Source: Paenibacillus auburnensis
GTDB taxonomy: Bacteria; Bacillota; Bacilli; Paenibacillales; Paenibacillaceae
Direction of reading: 5' to 3'
Assembly (NCBI RefSeq): GCF_927798115.1
Contig: NZ_CAKMMG010000004.1
Span: 355,541 to 419,540 of the forward strand
DNA length: 64,000 bases
Positions 16,623 through 25,469 of the stretch are shown one piece after another. Under the pieces are notes generated by a model. It had not been told where the DNA came from, did no database searches, and saw only the letters and a list, made by a program, of their open reading frames with translations. Position 1 is the first letter of the stretch, and each line of letters opens with the position of its first letter. The position numbers and the translations under genes were made by a program.

Positions 16623-16688
16623 GGGAGAAAGCGACTGCGGTAAGGGGGAGAATTTCACTTTTTCATCGAAAATAAGTCGCTTTGTCCC
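16623..16688. promoter_or_regulatory. 14-bp inverted repeat in the divergent permease/lyase promoter region
   Basis: GGGAGAAAGCGACT (16623-16636) and AGTCGCTTTGTCCC (16675-16688) are inverted copies matching at 13 of 14 positions, 38 bp apart. Their place between two divergent units and the AraC-type regulator in the operon suggest an activator site. A TATACT -10 without a clear -35 follows for the plus-strand gene at about 16733. Confidence 0.45.
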
Positions 16689-16801
16689 CTCTCCTTCCTG
16701 AGTTTATCCATCCCGGTCCCATTCACGGGGCAGCTATACTTATAGAAGAAAGCAGGTAACGCAGCAGGAATATATCTTCACAGGGAGGCTTGAACTTACC
16801 A

Positions 16802-19447
16802 ATGAATTCAGCATACAACGGCGCGGCCGGGGCCCGTCCCTTCGGCTGTTATGACCGGGAGCAGCTGGGGGAAATCCGCAGCAGAATAGAGCAGATTCCT
16901 GCGGTTGCGCAGGAGTACGCGAGACAGCGGCAGCTGTCCGGGGAATTCGCCGCCCGGGAGGCAGCCGCTCCGCTTCACCGGCTTGGTGTATTCCGGGTAG
17001 AACCGTTCGTCTTCAAGGTTCCTGCCGGGGCTGCCTACCTGAAGCTGGCTATACAGGTCCAGGGCAGGGGCATTGCCCGGATCGGCGGCGTACGGCTGAC
17101 GCACTCCCAGCTTGGGCTGCCGGTGGTGCTGCTGAACGGCGGATTCGGGCAGGGGCTGGCCGGCTGGGCCCAAGAGCCGGGAAGCGGCAGTACGATCCAG
17201 CTGGAGCAACTGGCCGGTGGCGGGAGCGGACTGCAGCCTTCCGGTGTGACGCCATCCGGAGGTGCAGCGAAGGAGAATGTGCAGTGCGTGCGGATCAGTA
17301 ATCCCACGGAGGAGGTACGGACGACTCTAGGTTATGAGGAGCACCTGCCGGTACAAGCAGGCGATTATTACGGCATCCAGACCGAACTCAGCCTGGAAGC
17401 TCCGCTTGCCGGCGGCGGCGTATGCACCGGGGTTATCTTCCTGGATGCCGCAGGCCGGCTGCTCGGACCGGTTCAGCTCTCGCCGCTCTTCAACCGGCGT
17501 ACGTTGACCAACTGGGCGTATCTGCTGGAGGCTGCCGGTACCGATGCCAACCTGTATATGGTCTCAGGCGAAGATCTGTATGCCGGACTGGCGAAGCGCA
17601 AGCTGCAGTACATACTGGCTGATATGCGGCAGGGCATGGATATTTTCCGCCGGGACGGCTGGCATGATGATGATACGTATGGTGCTGTGCATATCGGCCG
17701 CGGACTGGCTGCCGTCTCGGTCATCTATGACCAGATTGCAGGCAGCGGAGTGTTCGCTGATCGGGAAACGGCGGCACTGCTGGCCGATTTCCGCTATATC
17801 GCGGCAATGATGATGGATACTGCCTACTACCGGTTCGACCTTACGACCTTCCCGGATGAGAAGGGCGGCAAACGCAGCAACTGGAATGCCGACCGGGCGA
17901 CCGGGCTAGGGGTGTATGCCCTGCTCTTCCCGCACGAACCTGAGAGCGGAGATTATCTGGAGCACGCCTGCTCCGTAATCGACTGGCAGCTGGCGGAAGT
18001 GGTTGATCCGGATGGCGCCTGGCCGGAGAATGTGCGTTATCACGGCGCTGTGCTGCACCGTTATTTTCTGTTCTTTGCCCTGCTTAAGCGGCTGAAGGGC
18101 GTCGATTATTTCCGGCATCCCAAGGTCAAGGCGATGTACCGTTTCCTGATGGGAATCGTGACCGCGAAGGACCGGATTCAAAGCGGCCCGGCCGGCGCAT
18201 CTGTTCTGCTCACCCCGGCCGTCGGTGATGCCAATGTGCAGGAGCAATGGTTCCGCCTGCTCGGCTACGCGGCTCTGTTCTATGCCGGGGAAGATCCGCA
18301 GCTGGCGGGAGAAATGATCTGGACCTGGAGAAACGGCGGCGCGCCGGTCCAGGATACCGGAGCATTTCCGCTGCCGCTGGTCCCGCTGCTGTATCCGCAG
18401 CCGGAGCTTCCGGAGCGGCAGCCCGCTCTCCGCTCTGCGCATTATCCCGGCATCGGCTATGTCATCTTCCGCAGCGGGGCTGAGAACCTGCAGAACTACG
18501 CTATTTTCGAGGCTTCACCGCTGACCTATCACGCCCATCATGATGAAGGCCATTTCTCCATCTGGGCAGACGGGGTTCCCCTGACGCTGGACGCCGGAAC
18601 CGGCGGCTATTACAACGGGGACCGGCACTGGTATGTGTCAGGGGCGGCACATAATACCGTCCAGTTCAAAGATGAAGCCGGGGGCTTCGCCGACGGACCG
18701 CTGCAAAGCGTCTGCCGGGAAGTCCGCTTCTCAGAGGAGCTTGATTATGCCAGAAGCCTTATTCCGGATGTCCGCGCCGGGGAATATGAGCGGCATTTCC
18801 TGTATATCAAAGCAGGATTTGACGCTTACCTGGTCTGGGACCGGATCGGGGACGGGGCTGACAGCGTCTGGAATCTGCATACGCTGAGTACCGAAGCCGA
18901 AGTCGCGGCGCAGACCATTGATGCTGCCTGCTTAGGCGGCATGCGGCTGGGCATCCATATCGCCGAACCCGCCCTTCCGGTCATCACGACCGGAAAGGGT
19001 GCGGCAGGCGGGGCTTACCCGCTGGCTGCGCAGCAGCATTTCCGCGTGCATGCCCACGCCGGAGAAGACTACGTGGTGCTGCTGCATCCGCGGGCAGCAG
19101 GGGCGCCTGCGCTCCTGCTGGAGCAGCTGGAGTGCGAAGACGCCGGTGATGGCGTCCGCCTGTATAAGCTTTGCCGCGCGGACGGTTCCTGGTGTGTCGC
19201 CGCCCTCAACGGCTCCGGACAGGCCCGCCGTGTCCGCATCCCCGGCGGCACCCCGCTCCGGCTGCTGGGCACAGCAGAGACGGCTATGGCCGACTTCACT
19301 GAAGACCGAGCAAGGAAAGCCGGGACTACGGAGCCGGGATCCGAGATTCGCGGGAATGTGGAATCTGAACCAGTCATTCGCGGGAATGCAGCTTCCGGTA
19401 TCCTGAACCTTGAACCTGGAACCATTCAAATTGCCGTGCCGTTATAA
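16802..19447 (+). CDS. Heparinase II/III-family polysaccharide lyase-like protein
   Basis: 881 residues from ATG 16802; a TTG at 16790 is one base from GGGAGG and is less likely. There is no signal peptide, so it appears cytosolic. Residues about 270-550 form an alpha/alpha toroid (WHDDDTYGAVHIGRGL; KGGKRSNWNADRATGLGVYAL; NVRYHGAVLHRYFLFF). Around 575-620 the heparinase II/III beta-sandwich starts with YHAHHDEGHFSIWADG, LTLDAGTGGY and HNTVQF. Family members cleave uronic-acid glycans by beta-elimination. The tail after about 830 is low-complexity (IRGNVESEP, IRGNAASG repeats). Divergence from a YesMN-controlled ABC importer suggests it cleaves imported oligosaccharides; the substrate is unknown. 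Confidence 0.8.
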   Translation: MNSAYNGAAGARPFGCYDREQLGEIRSRIEQIPAVAQEYARQRQLSGEFAAREAAAPLHRLGVFRVEPFVFKVPAGAAYLKLAIQVQGRGIARIGGVRLTHSQLGLPVVLLNGGFGQGLAGWAQEPGSGSTIQLEQLAGGGSGLQPSGVTPSGGAAKENVQCVRISNPTEEVRTTLGYEEHLPVQAGDYYGIQTELSLEAPLAGGGVCTGVIFLDAAGRLLGPVQLSPLFNRRTLTNWAYLLEAAGTDANLYMVSGEDLYAGLAKRKLQYILADMRQGMDIFRRDGWHDDDTYGAVHIGRGLAAVSVIYDQIAGSGVFADRETAALLADFRYIAAMMMDTAYYRFDLTTFPDEKGGKRSNWNADRATGLGVYALLFPHEPESGDYLEHACSVIDWQLAEVVDPDGAWPENVRYHGAVLHRYFLFFALLKRLKGVDYFRHPKVKAMYRFLMGIVTAKDRIQSGPAGASVLLTPAVGDANVQEQWFRLLGYAALFYAGEDPQLAGEMIWTWRNGGAPVQDTGAFPLPLVPLLYPQPELPERQPALRSAHYPGIGYVIFRSGAENLQNYAIFEASPLTYHAHHDEGHFSIWADGVPLTLDAGTGGYYNGDRHWYVSGAAHNTVQFKDEAGGFADGPLQSVCREVRFSEELDYARSLIPDVRAGEYERHFLYIKAGFDAYLVWDRIGDGADSVWNLHTLSTEAEVAAQTIDAACLGGMRLGIHIAEPALPVITTGKGAAGGAYPLAAQQHFRVHAHAGEDYVVLLHPRAAGAPALLLEQLECEDAGDGVRLYKLCRADGSWCVAALNGSGQARRVRIPGGTPLRLLGTAETAMADFTEDRARKAGTTEPGSEIRGNVESEPVIRGNAASGILNLEPGTIQIAVPL

Positions 19448-19531
19448 GCGTGTTTGAGACAGATCTCTAAGCGATGGCAGCGCCGGTTATCCGATTCCCG
19501 GTATGAAAACCTGGGAGCATCAAATGAACTG

Positions 19532-19716
19532 GAGCGGGAAAAGTTCCCGCTAATTCACCAGTTTTCGCCTGACACCCAGATATAGCGGGAAAACGTCCCG
19601 CTAATTTCCAAGAAAACGCTCATTTCAAGCACATCGGGAGCATTTAGACGGAGGAAATCCCGCTAACACTACTCTTCACCAAGTACGGAAATAATTAGAT
19701 GGAGAAAATCCCGCTA
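19532..19716. repeat. Composite repeat: four 21-bp palindromes, copy B
   Basis: Palindromes start at 19532, 19583, 19645 and 19696 (spacing 51, 62, 51 bp), each 8-bp arm, 5-bp loop, 8-bp arm. Unit 2 is perfect: TAGCGGGA-N5-TCCCGCTA (19583-19603). The spacing equals copy A at 2819-3003 while the arms are GC-rich here. The array fills the gap between the lyase and cupin genes. Confidence 0.88.
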
Positions 19717-19811
19717 CCGCACCAAGTACAGTTACTTTTCGACCGGAATGCTGGGACACCCGAATAGCAGCACAGCTAACAAATGCAGTTAATACAAGGA
19801 GGAAATAGCAT

Positions 19812-20132
19812 ATGAGTAATCTTGGAGTATGGGAACCTGCAGAGCCTGGGGTCAAACGCTGCATTCTGAACGCGGCAGCGAGCCTGATGATGATGGAGGT
19901 TCATTTCGAGGAAGGTGCCGAGGGTTATGAGCACAGCCACCCGCATGAGCAGATGAGCTATTGCCTGCGCGGAAGCTTCGTATTCCGCATCGACGGCAAG
20001 GAGTATGCCGTATCGGCTGGCGAGAGCATTGCCATTCCGCCCAATGCCAAACACGGGGTCACGGCTCTTGAGGCTGATTCAGCACTGCTGGATGCCTTTA
20101 CTCCCATCCGTGAGGATTTGCTTAAGCGATAG
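19812..20132 (+). CDS. Small cupin-domain protein
   Basis: 106 residues, AAGGAGGAAATAGCAT before the start. The cupin motif YEHSHPHEQMSYCLRGSF (His ligands) and the second half PPNAKHGVTALE are intact, giving a single metal-binding beta-barrel. Such small cupins are often sugar-binding or isomerase-like enzymes; KdgF-type cupins act on unsaturated uronates made by polysaccharide lyases, which would fit the lyase upstream, but this link is only inference. Confidence 0.85.
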   Translation: MSNLGVWEPAEPGVKRCILNAAASLMMMEVHFEEGAEGYEHSHPHEQMSYCLRGSFVFRIDGKEYAVSAGESIAIPPNAKHGVTALEADSALLDAFTPIREDLLKR

Positions 20133-20230
20133 GCGTTAAGCCGGTTGATAGCCATCACCCCCAATCGTACCTGGTGCGGGGAGCCATACACTTGTAAAAT
20201 TACCCTCACTTGAGCCATTCCCCGCATCGT

Positions 20231-20266
20231 AAAACAGCCTGCCCGGAAACCCGGACAGGCTGTTTC
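20231..20266. terminator. Bidirectional terminator (cupin / hxlB)
   Basis: AACAGCCTG and CAGGCTGTT arms with inner CCGG pairing (20233-20246 with 20251-20264), T-rich on both sides, between convergent genes. Confidence 0.75.
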
Positions 20267-20272
20267 GTTATG

Positions 20273-20827
20273 TTATTCCAGATTAGCATGCTTGCCGAGC
20301 ATCTGGCTGGTTGTCTGGCCGGTCCATTCCATCAGCCGCAGAATGACTGCATCATAGAACAGCAGCAGTGTCTGTTCGAACAGGGACGCCATGGGCTGGA
20401 TGGTGGCCCGCTCCCCGCCGGCCTCCTTGGCAACACCCGGCAGCTTCACCGTGTAATTGGCCAGACTGCCGAGAGCAGATTCCGGCGCTATCGTTACCAG
20501 GACAACCGCAGCGCCGAGCGCCCGGGCTTTCTCTGCCATGGCGATCAGGCTTTTCGTTTCCCCGGAGCCGGAGCCGAGGACCAGTACATCTCCGGCCTCA
20601 ATACCCGGGGTCACAGTTTCACCGACCACATAAGCCGCCCGGCCAGCATGCATCAGCCGCATGGCGAACGCCCGGCCCATCAGCCCGGAGCGGCCTGCGC
20701 CAGCCACAAAAATCTTACCGGAACGCTGCAGCAGCCCGGCGAACGCCTCTGCCGCGTCGGCATCCAGCTGCCCAGCCGAACGCTCCAGCTCCTTCACGAT
20801 CTCCTGCGCGTAGCTCACTGTATCCAT
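20273..20827 (-). CDS. hxlB: 6-phospho-3-hexuloisomerase
   Basis: 184 residues, one SIS domain: IFVAGAGRSGLMGRAFAMRLMHAG, VLVLGSGSGETKSLIAMAEKA. It isomerises D-arabino-3-hexulose 6-phosphate to fructose 6-phosphate, the second step of the ribulose monophosphate pathway for formaldehyde. It follows hxlA with 7 bases between, so the two are co-translated from one mRNA. Confidence 0.95.
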   Translation of the reverse strand: MDTVSYAQEIVKELERSAGQLDADAAEAFAGLLQRSGKIFVAGAGRSGLMGRAFAMRLMHAGRAAYVVGETVTPGIEAGDVLVLGSGSGETKSLIAMAEKARALGAAVVLVTIAPESALGSLANYTVKLPGVAKEAGGERATIQPMASLFEQTLLLFYDAVILRLMEWTGQTTSQMLGKHANLE

Positions 20828-20834
20828 AAGAGGA

Positions 20835-21467
20835 TTAGGCCTGGCTGACGAGACGCTTCATTTCGGCTGCCGCTGACCTTTGATCGCTTTCACCAGTAAT
20901 GCCCCCGCCGACAATGACAAGATCAGGACCGGCTGCAATGACTTCCGGCAGTGTGCTCAGCTTGATGCCGCCGGCAATCGCCGTCTTCGCCTGTTTGACG
21001 ACACCCTTAATCGCCTGCAAATCAGCAAAGGAATTTTTGCCCTCAGCCTGATGGTCATAACCGGAGTGAACACAGACATAATCTACACCAAGAGCGTCTA
21101 CCTCAGCAGCCCGGCCGGCAATATCCTTCACATTGATCAGGTCGACCAGAATTTCACGTCCGCTTTTTTTCGCTTCCTCAACAGCGCCTTTAATAGTGGA
21201 GTCATCCGAAACGCCAAGTACAGTCACGATGTCCGCTCCCGCTTCAGCCGCCTTCATGACTTCATACCCGCCTGCATCCATGATTTTCAGATCCGCAAGC
21301 ACAGTCAGTGTAGGAAAAGCGTCCTTAATCGCTTTAACTGCATGCAATCCTTCATTAATGACAATCGGCGTACCGATTTCCACCACATCAATAAATTCTG
21401 CCACCTCCGAGACAATTTCCTTGGCTCCGGCGATATCGACAAGATCGAGCGCTAACTGCAATTTCAT
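20835..21467 (-). CDS. hxlA: 3-hexulose-6-phosphate synthase
   Basis: 210 residues from ATG 21467, preceded by AAAAGGAG at 9 bases; upstream in-frame Met codons have no such site. The TIM barrel shows LQLALDLVDI, DLKIMDAGGYEVMKAAEAGAD, and VCVHSGYDHQ, typical of HPS. It condenses formaldehyde with ribulose 5-phosphate. Unlike B. subtilis, no hxlR gene is divergent here; a MATE exporter is instead. Two HxlR-family genes lie elsewhere in the window. Confidence 0.95.
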   Translation of the reverse strand: MKLQLALDLVDIAGAKEIVSEVAEFIDVVEIGTPIVINEGLHAVKAIKDAFPTLTVLADLKIMDAGGYEVMKAAEAGADIVTVLGVSDDSTIKGAVEEAKKSGREILVDLINVKDIAGRAAEVDALGVDYVCVHSGYDHQAEGKNSFADLQAIKGVVKQAKTAIAGGIKLSTLPEVIAAGPDLVIVGGGITGESDQRSAAAEMKRLVSQA

Positions 21468-21741
21468 ATATAAATGCTCCTTTTCAATATATTTTTGTAA
21501 GTGCTGCACTAAGTGTAAGTTCATGTATCCCAAAAAGGAAGTAGGCACTTTCCCGTATTGTAGTTACCCGGAGGATACTATTGGACTCTATAGGGCTACG
21601 AACAGTGGCAGCTCTGAAAGAAAAACGCATAAATTTTTCACTATTTTCGTAAAAATACTGCAATTTCATAAAAGCTGTGCTAACATACACTGGATTCGAA
21701 ATAAAGCTTAATGACCAGCAATCATTCAAAGAGGTGCATAG

Positions 21742-23130
21742 ATGAAAGAAACGAAAGCGCAAGAGTTCAATCTGATGAAGCTGACCTGGCCGATATTCCT
21801 GGAATTATTCCTGTTCATGCTGATGGGCAGCGTGGATACGTTCATGATCAGCTCGGTATCAGACGATGCCGTTTCCGGTGTCGGGGCAGCAAATCAGATT
21901 ATTGCTATGGCTATACTTGTCCTCAGTGTAATCGGCAATGGCGCGGCTATCGTCGTCTCCCAGTATCTCGGCTCCCGGAAGCCCCAGGAAGCGGCCAATG
22001 TGACCGGGAATGCCATCACGCTGAATCTTGCGGTAGGACTTGTCCTCAGCACAATCCTGCTGCTGTTCGGCGGCAATCTGCTGGCTGCCCTAAATGTAAC
22101 AGGTGATATCCTTGTGCATGCCAAAGTGTATATGAATATCGTCGGGGGCGGGATCTTCGTGCAGGCACTGCTTAATGCCCTGGCGACCACTATCCGTACA
22201 CACGGCTTCACCAAGCAGACGATGATGGTCTCCCTGCTGATGAATGTGATCCATGTGGTCGGCAACTACCTCCTGATCTTCGGACATTTCGGCTTGCCTG
22301 CACTCGGTGTGCAAGGAGCTGCAATCTCCACAGTAACAAGCCGGCTTATCTGCCTAGTGCTATTCTTCCTGCTGCTCTACCGGATTATGGACGTAAAAGT
22401 CAAATGGGCGTATTACACCCGCCTGTCCAAAAAGTATGTGCTGCAAATTCTCAAAATCGGCATTCCGTCCGCTTTTGAATCGATTACCTACCAGTCCTGC
22501 CAGCTTGTATTTACTCTGTACATTACTTACCTTGGTGCTGAAGCCATGGCTACCCGCCAATATGCCCTGAATATCTCCAGCTATATTTTCCTGTTCAGCG
22601 TAGCGGTGTCGATGGGAACTTCCATTATTGTCGGCCATCTTGTCGGTGCCAAACGGCCGCAGGAAGCCTACTCGCGAGTATTTACAAGTGTGAAGTGGGC
22701 ACTGCTCGTCACCATAATTATGGATGCTGTTGTCATACTGTTCCGCGTCCCCCTGTTCGGACTGTTTACCGATAATGAGTCGATTATTATGATGGGTGCG
22801 CAGGTGATTCTGCTCAGCTTCTTCCTGGAAACGGGCCGCACCTGCAATCTTGTAATTATCAACTCCCTGCGGGCCTCGGGCGATGCCAAGTTCCCGGTAT
22901 ACATGGGCCTGATCTCGATGGTATGCATGAGCCTGCCGCTCGGCTATGTACTAGTATTCCAGCTTCACCTTGGCCTTGCCGGCGTATGGATCGCCACCGC
23001 CTTTGACGAATGGGTGAGGGCTGTTATTATGTATTTCCGCTGGAAGAGCAGAGCCTGGGAGAAGCATGGTCTGATCCAGCACGACACCGAGGCGCAGCCG
23101 GTGAATTCTTCTGCTGCCGCAGCGCATTAA
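21742..23130 (+). CDS. MATE-family efflux transporter
   Basis: 462 residues, twelve predicted helices in two MatE halves: WPIFLELFLFMLMGSVDTFM, IVVSQYLGSRKPQEAANV, and IIVGHLVGAKRPQEAYSRV in the second half. Likely a cation-coupled drug or metabolite exporter. The ribosome-binding site is AGAGGTG. It is monocistronic, ended by a 42-bp perfect palindrome terminator. Confidence 0.93.
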   Translation: MKETKAQEFNLMKLTWPIFLELFLFMLMGSVDTFMISSVSDDAVSGVGAANQIIAMAILVLSVIGNGAAIVVSQYLGSRKPQEAANVTGNAITLNLAVGLVLSTILLLFGGNLLAALNVTGDILVHAKVYMNIVGGGIFVQALLNALATTIRTHGFTKQTMMVSLLMNVIHVVGNYLLIFGHFGLPALGVQGAAISTVTSRLICLVLFFLLLYRIMDVKVKWAYYTRLSKKYVLQILKIGIPSAFESITYQSCQLVFTLYITYLGAEAMATRQYALNISSYIFLFSVAVSMGTSIIVGHLVGAKRPQEAYSRVFTSVKWALLVTIIMDAVVILFRVPLFGLFTDNESIIMMGAQVILLSFFLETGRTCNLVIINSLRASGDAKFPVYMGLISMVCMSLPLGYVLVFQLHLGLAGVWIATAFDEWVRAVIMYFRWKSRAWEKHGLIQHDTEAQPVNSSAAAAH

Positions 23131-23148
23131 ACTTGTACACCAAAACCA

Positions 23149-23190
23149 AAAAGCGGTCCGTCAGGTCTATAGACCTGACGGACCGCTTTT
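23149..23190. terminator. Bidirectional terminator (perfect 42-bp palindrome)
   Basis: The whole 42-base segment is its own reverse complement, bounded by AAAA and TTTT, between the MATE gene and the convergent binding-protein gene. Confidence 0.9.
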
Positions 23191-23228
23191 TACTCTATAA
23201 CATTGTCTATACACCGGGATGTCCACCT

Positions 23229-24554
23229 TCAAATGCCCTTCTCAGCAGCTTCCTTATGCTTCGTAGCGAATTCTTCGGGCGTTATCGCCTTGGCAAACAG
23301 CGCCTGGATCATATCCAGATGAACCTGGGCGGCACCCGGCTTCATTTGCACATCGGCGAACAAAGTAATGCTGCTGGCATTATTCAGTTCATTGAGCAGA
23401 TCCACATAGAGCTGGGGCAGACTGCTGTTCGCCGTATCCACCTTGGTTGCCGGTATCACACCGGCAGTAGTCACGGAATCCTCGCCCCACTTCGATACGA
23501 AGTATTCCACGAATGCTTTGGCTTCTTCCTTCACCTTGGACGCTTCGGAAACGAACAGCCCGACACCGGGGCCGCCAACCCAGCTGTTAATATTACCTTT
23601 GCCGCCAGCAACAGTCGGGAATTTGAAGAAGCCGACCTTGTCCTTGAACTCCTGCGGAATATCCGGGTTGGTCGTGAAATTCGGCAGCTCCCAGGTTCCC
23701 GTCAGGTATAGGGCCGCCTTTTCGTCTACAAATTCGGACTTGCCTTCATCGTTGGACAAGCCGTTAAAGCCTTTGTTAAAGGCGTCCATATCGACCAGCG
23801 TCTGCACTTCGGCAGCCGCCCGGATCAGGCCAGGATCTTCGAAGGAGCCTGTGCCATTGGTGGCCTTCTTGAGGGTATCGCTGCCGGCAATCCGGTCAGC
23901 CAGATACATGTACCACAGGGATCCGGTCCAGCGGTCCTTGTTCCCAAGCGCAATCGGAGCTACACCGTTATCGGCCAGTGTTTGTATAACCTGCTTCAAT
24001 TGTTCATAGGTGGTCGGAACCTGTAAATTATATTTTGCAAAAATATCCTTGTTGTAGTAGATCGGCGAGATGTTCAGCTCGATGGGCAGCGCATAGGTTT
24101 TGCCGCCCACCATGTAGGCTTCCGTCGTACCGGCAACAAATTTATCCTTCAGCTGGTCACCGCTCAGAATATCATCCAGCGGGGCGAACAATCCGCCTTT
24201 GACATAAGGCTCCATGAAGCCTGCAGCCCAAGTAATTCCTACATCCGGAAGCTCGTTGGAAGCGGAGAGCACCTTGAGCTTATTCTTATACTGTTCATTC
24301 TCGAGCACTTCCTGTTTAACGGTAATGTTCGGATGCTCGTTCTCGTATTCATCTATAATCTGCTCTACCAGCTTATTCTGCTGTGCCGAGCTGGCCGCCG
24401 GCCATAAGTGCATCATAGTGAGCGTAACTTTTGGTTCAGGAGCGCCATTGACTGTATCCTTACTTCCGTTATTGCTCTTACCGCCGCAGCCAGCAAGCAC
24501 GAGCGCAAGCAGGAGACACCAAATCAGGCCTATAGTCAACTTGTCCCTTGGCAT
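23229..24554 (-). CDS. Carbohydrate ABC substrate-binding lipoprotein without linked permeases
   Basis: ATG 24554 follows GGAGG with 8 bases between, giving 441 residues: MPRDKL, hydrophobic stretch, lipobox LALVLAGC. The mature protein has VTLTMMHLWPAA, LPDVGITWAAGFMEPYVKGG, YALPIELNISPIYYNKDIF and a C-terminal FATKHKEAAEKG, a family 1 solute-binding protein. It lies directly downstream of a YesN/YesM pair on the same strand with no permease genes beside it, so it either serves a distant transporter or acts as a sensor subunit for the kinase. A cre box precedes it. Confidence 0.9.
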   Translation of the reverse strand: MPRDKLTIGLIWCLLLALVLAGCGGKSNNGSKDTVNGAPEPKVTLTMMHLWPAASSAQQNKLVEQIIDEYENEHPNITVKQEVLENEQYKNKLKVLSASNELPDVGITWAAGFMEPYVKGGLFAPLDDILSGDQLKDKFVAGTTEAYMVGGKTYALPIELNISPIYYNKDIFAKYNLQVPTTYEQLKQVIQTLADNGVAPIALGNKDRWTGSLWYMYLADRIAGSDTLKKATNGTGSFEDPGLIRAAAEVQTLVDMDAFNKGFNGLSNDEGKSEFVDEKAALYLTGTWELPNFTTNPDIPQEFKDKVGFFKFPTVAGGKGNINSWVGGPGVGLFVSEASKVKEEAKAFVEYFVSKWGEDSVTTAGVIPATKVDTANSSLPQLYVDLLNELNNASSITLFADVQMKPGAAQVHLDMIQALFAKAITPEEFATKHKEAAEKGI

Positions 24555-24588
24555 TGCTCTAACCTCCATTGTTTTCGGCTGCGCCATC

Positions 24589-24602
24589 TGTAAACGTTAT
24601 CA
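24589..24602. promoter_or_regulatory. CcpA cre box before the binding-protein gene
   Basis: TGTAAACGTTATCA matches the classical cre sequence throughout its 14-bp core, 35 bases upstream of ATG 24554. Confidence 0.75.
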
Positions 24603-24665
24603 ATTAAATTCTAGCATTCTGCTTGGAGGCTTATAAGACCAAATATATTGGCAAAACTTCCACTT

Positions 24666-25469
24666 TTATTGGATTTCCGTCTGATTGTCCTCTATGTGCT
24701 GGTTCCGGTAACGGCTCGGACTGATGCCCTCCAGGGACTTAAACACCTTGATAAAATATTTGTCTGTCTTATAGCCTACACGTTCACCAATCTCGCCGAT
24801 GGACAGCCGTGACTGCAGCAGCATCTCTTTAGCCCGCTGAATCCTCAGGCGCGACAGATATTCACTGAAGGGCACCCCGGCCTGTTCCTTGAACAGGACA
24901 CTGAAGTAGCTGGCATTCAAGTGAATGCGCGCGGCAACCTCAGCCATCGTCAGCTGCTCATGCAGATGCTGTTCCACATAAGCGATCGCCTCCCTTACCG
25001 GCTCCCCCATTCCGCTTCCGTCCGGATCAATCTGGAACAGCTTCGGATCGACGAGCTTCTCCAGCTTCTCGCGCCGCTGCACCTCTTCCTCCTGCTTCAG
25101 GGCAGCCTCCACCACCTGAAGCAGCTCCGCCTTATCCAGAGGCTTCAGCAGATAATTAAAAGCCCCAAGCCGCATGGCCTGCTGCACATAATCAAACTCG
25201 GCATACCCTGAAATCACGATAACGACCGGCTGGCGGGGCCGCTCCTTCAATGAGCGGATCAGATCAATTCCGCTGACCTCCGGCATCCGCACATCAGTAA
25301 TCAGCAGATGCACCTGCTCGTGCAGCAGCCGCTCACGGGCCTCAACCCCGTTATCGGCGGTTTCCACCACGTATCTGCCACCGGCCCATACCTCCAGTGT
25401 CTGCTTAATGCCCTGCCGCGTCCGCGGCTCATCATCCACGATCAGAATTTTTTTGCTGCCCAGGCTCAT
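24666..25469 (-). CDS. YesN-type response regulator (REC + AraC), short form
   Basis: 267 residues from ATG 25469, after a G-rich site; overlaps the kinase gene by 38 bases. Receiver domain ILIVDDEPRTRQG with Asp in LLITDVRMPEVSG and Lys in LLKPLDKAEL, then a short linker and AraC DNA-binding domain (LTMAEVAARIHLNASYFSVLF; SIGEIGERVGYKTDKYFIKVF). It should control the binding-protein gene downstream. Confidence 0.93.
   Translation of the reverse strand: MSLGSKKILIVDDEPRTRQGIKQTLEVWAGGRYVVETADNGVEARERLLHEQVHLLITDVRMPEVSGIDLIRSLKERPRQPVVIVISGYAEFDYVQQAMRLGAFNYLLKPLDKAELLQVVEAALKQEEEVQRREKLEKLVDPKLFQIDPDGSGMGEPVREAIAYVEQHLHEQLTMAEVAARIHLNASYFSVLFKEQAGVPFSEYLSRLRIQRAKEMLLQSRLSIGEIGERVGYKTDKYFIKVFKSLEGISPSRYRNQHIEDNQTEIQ

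Noticed and set aside
17906..18442. 178-residue minus-strand ORF inside the lyase gene
   Set aside because: GC-rich antisense frame, low-complexity R/Q-rich product, no start signal.
24611..24648. Promoter TTATAA-N17-TAGAAT before the binding-protein gene at 24554
   Set aside because: The -35 matches only three of six positions, so only the cre box is annotated.
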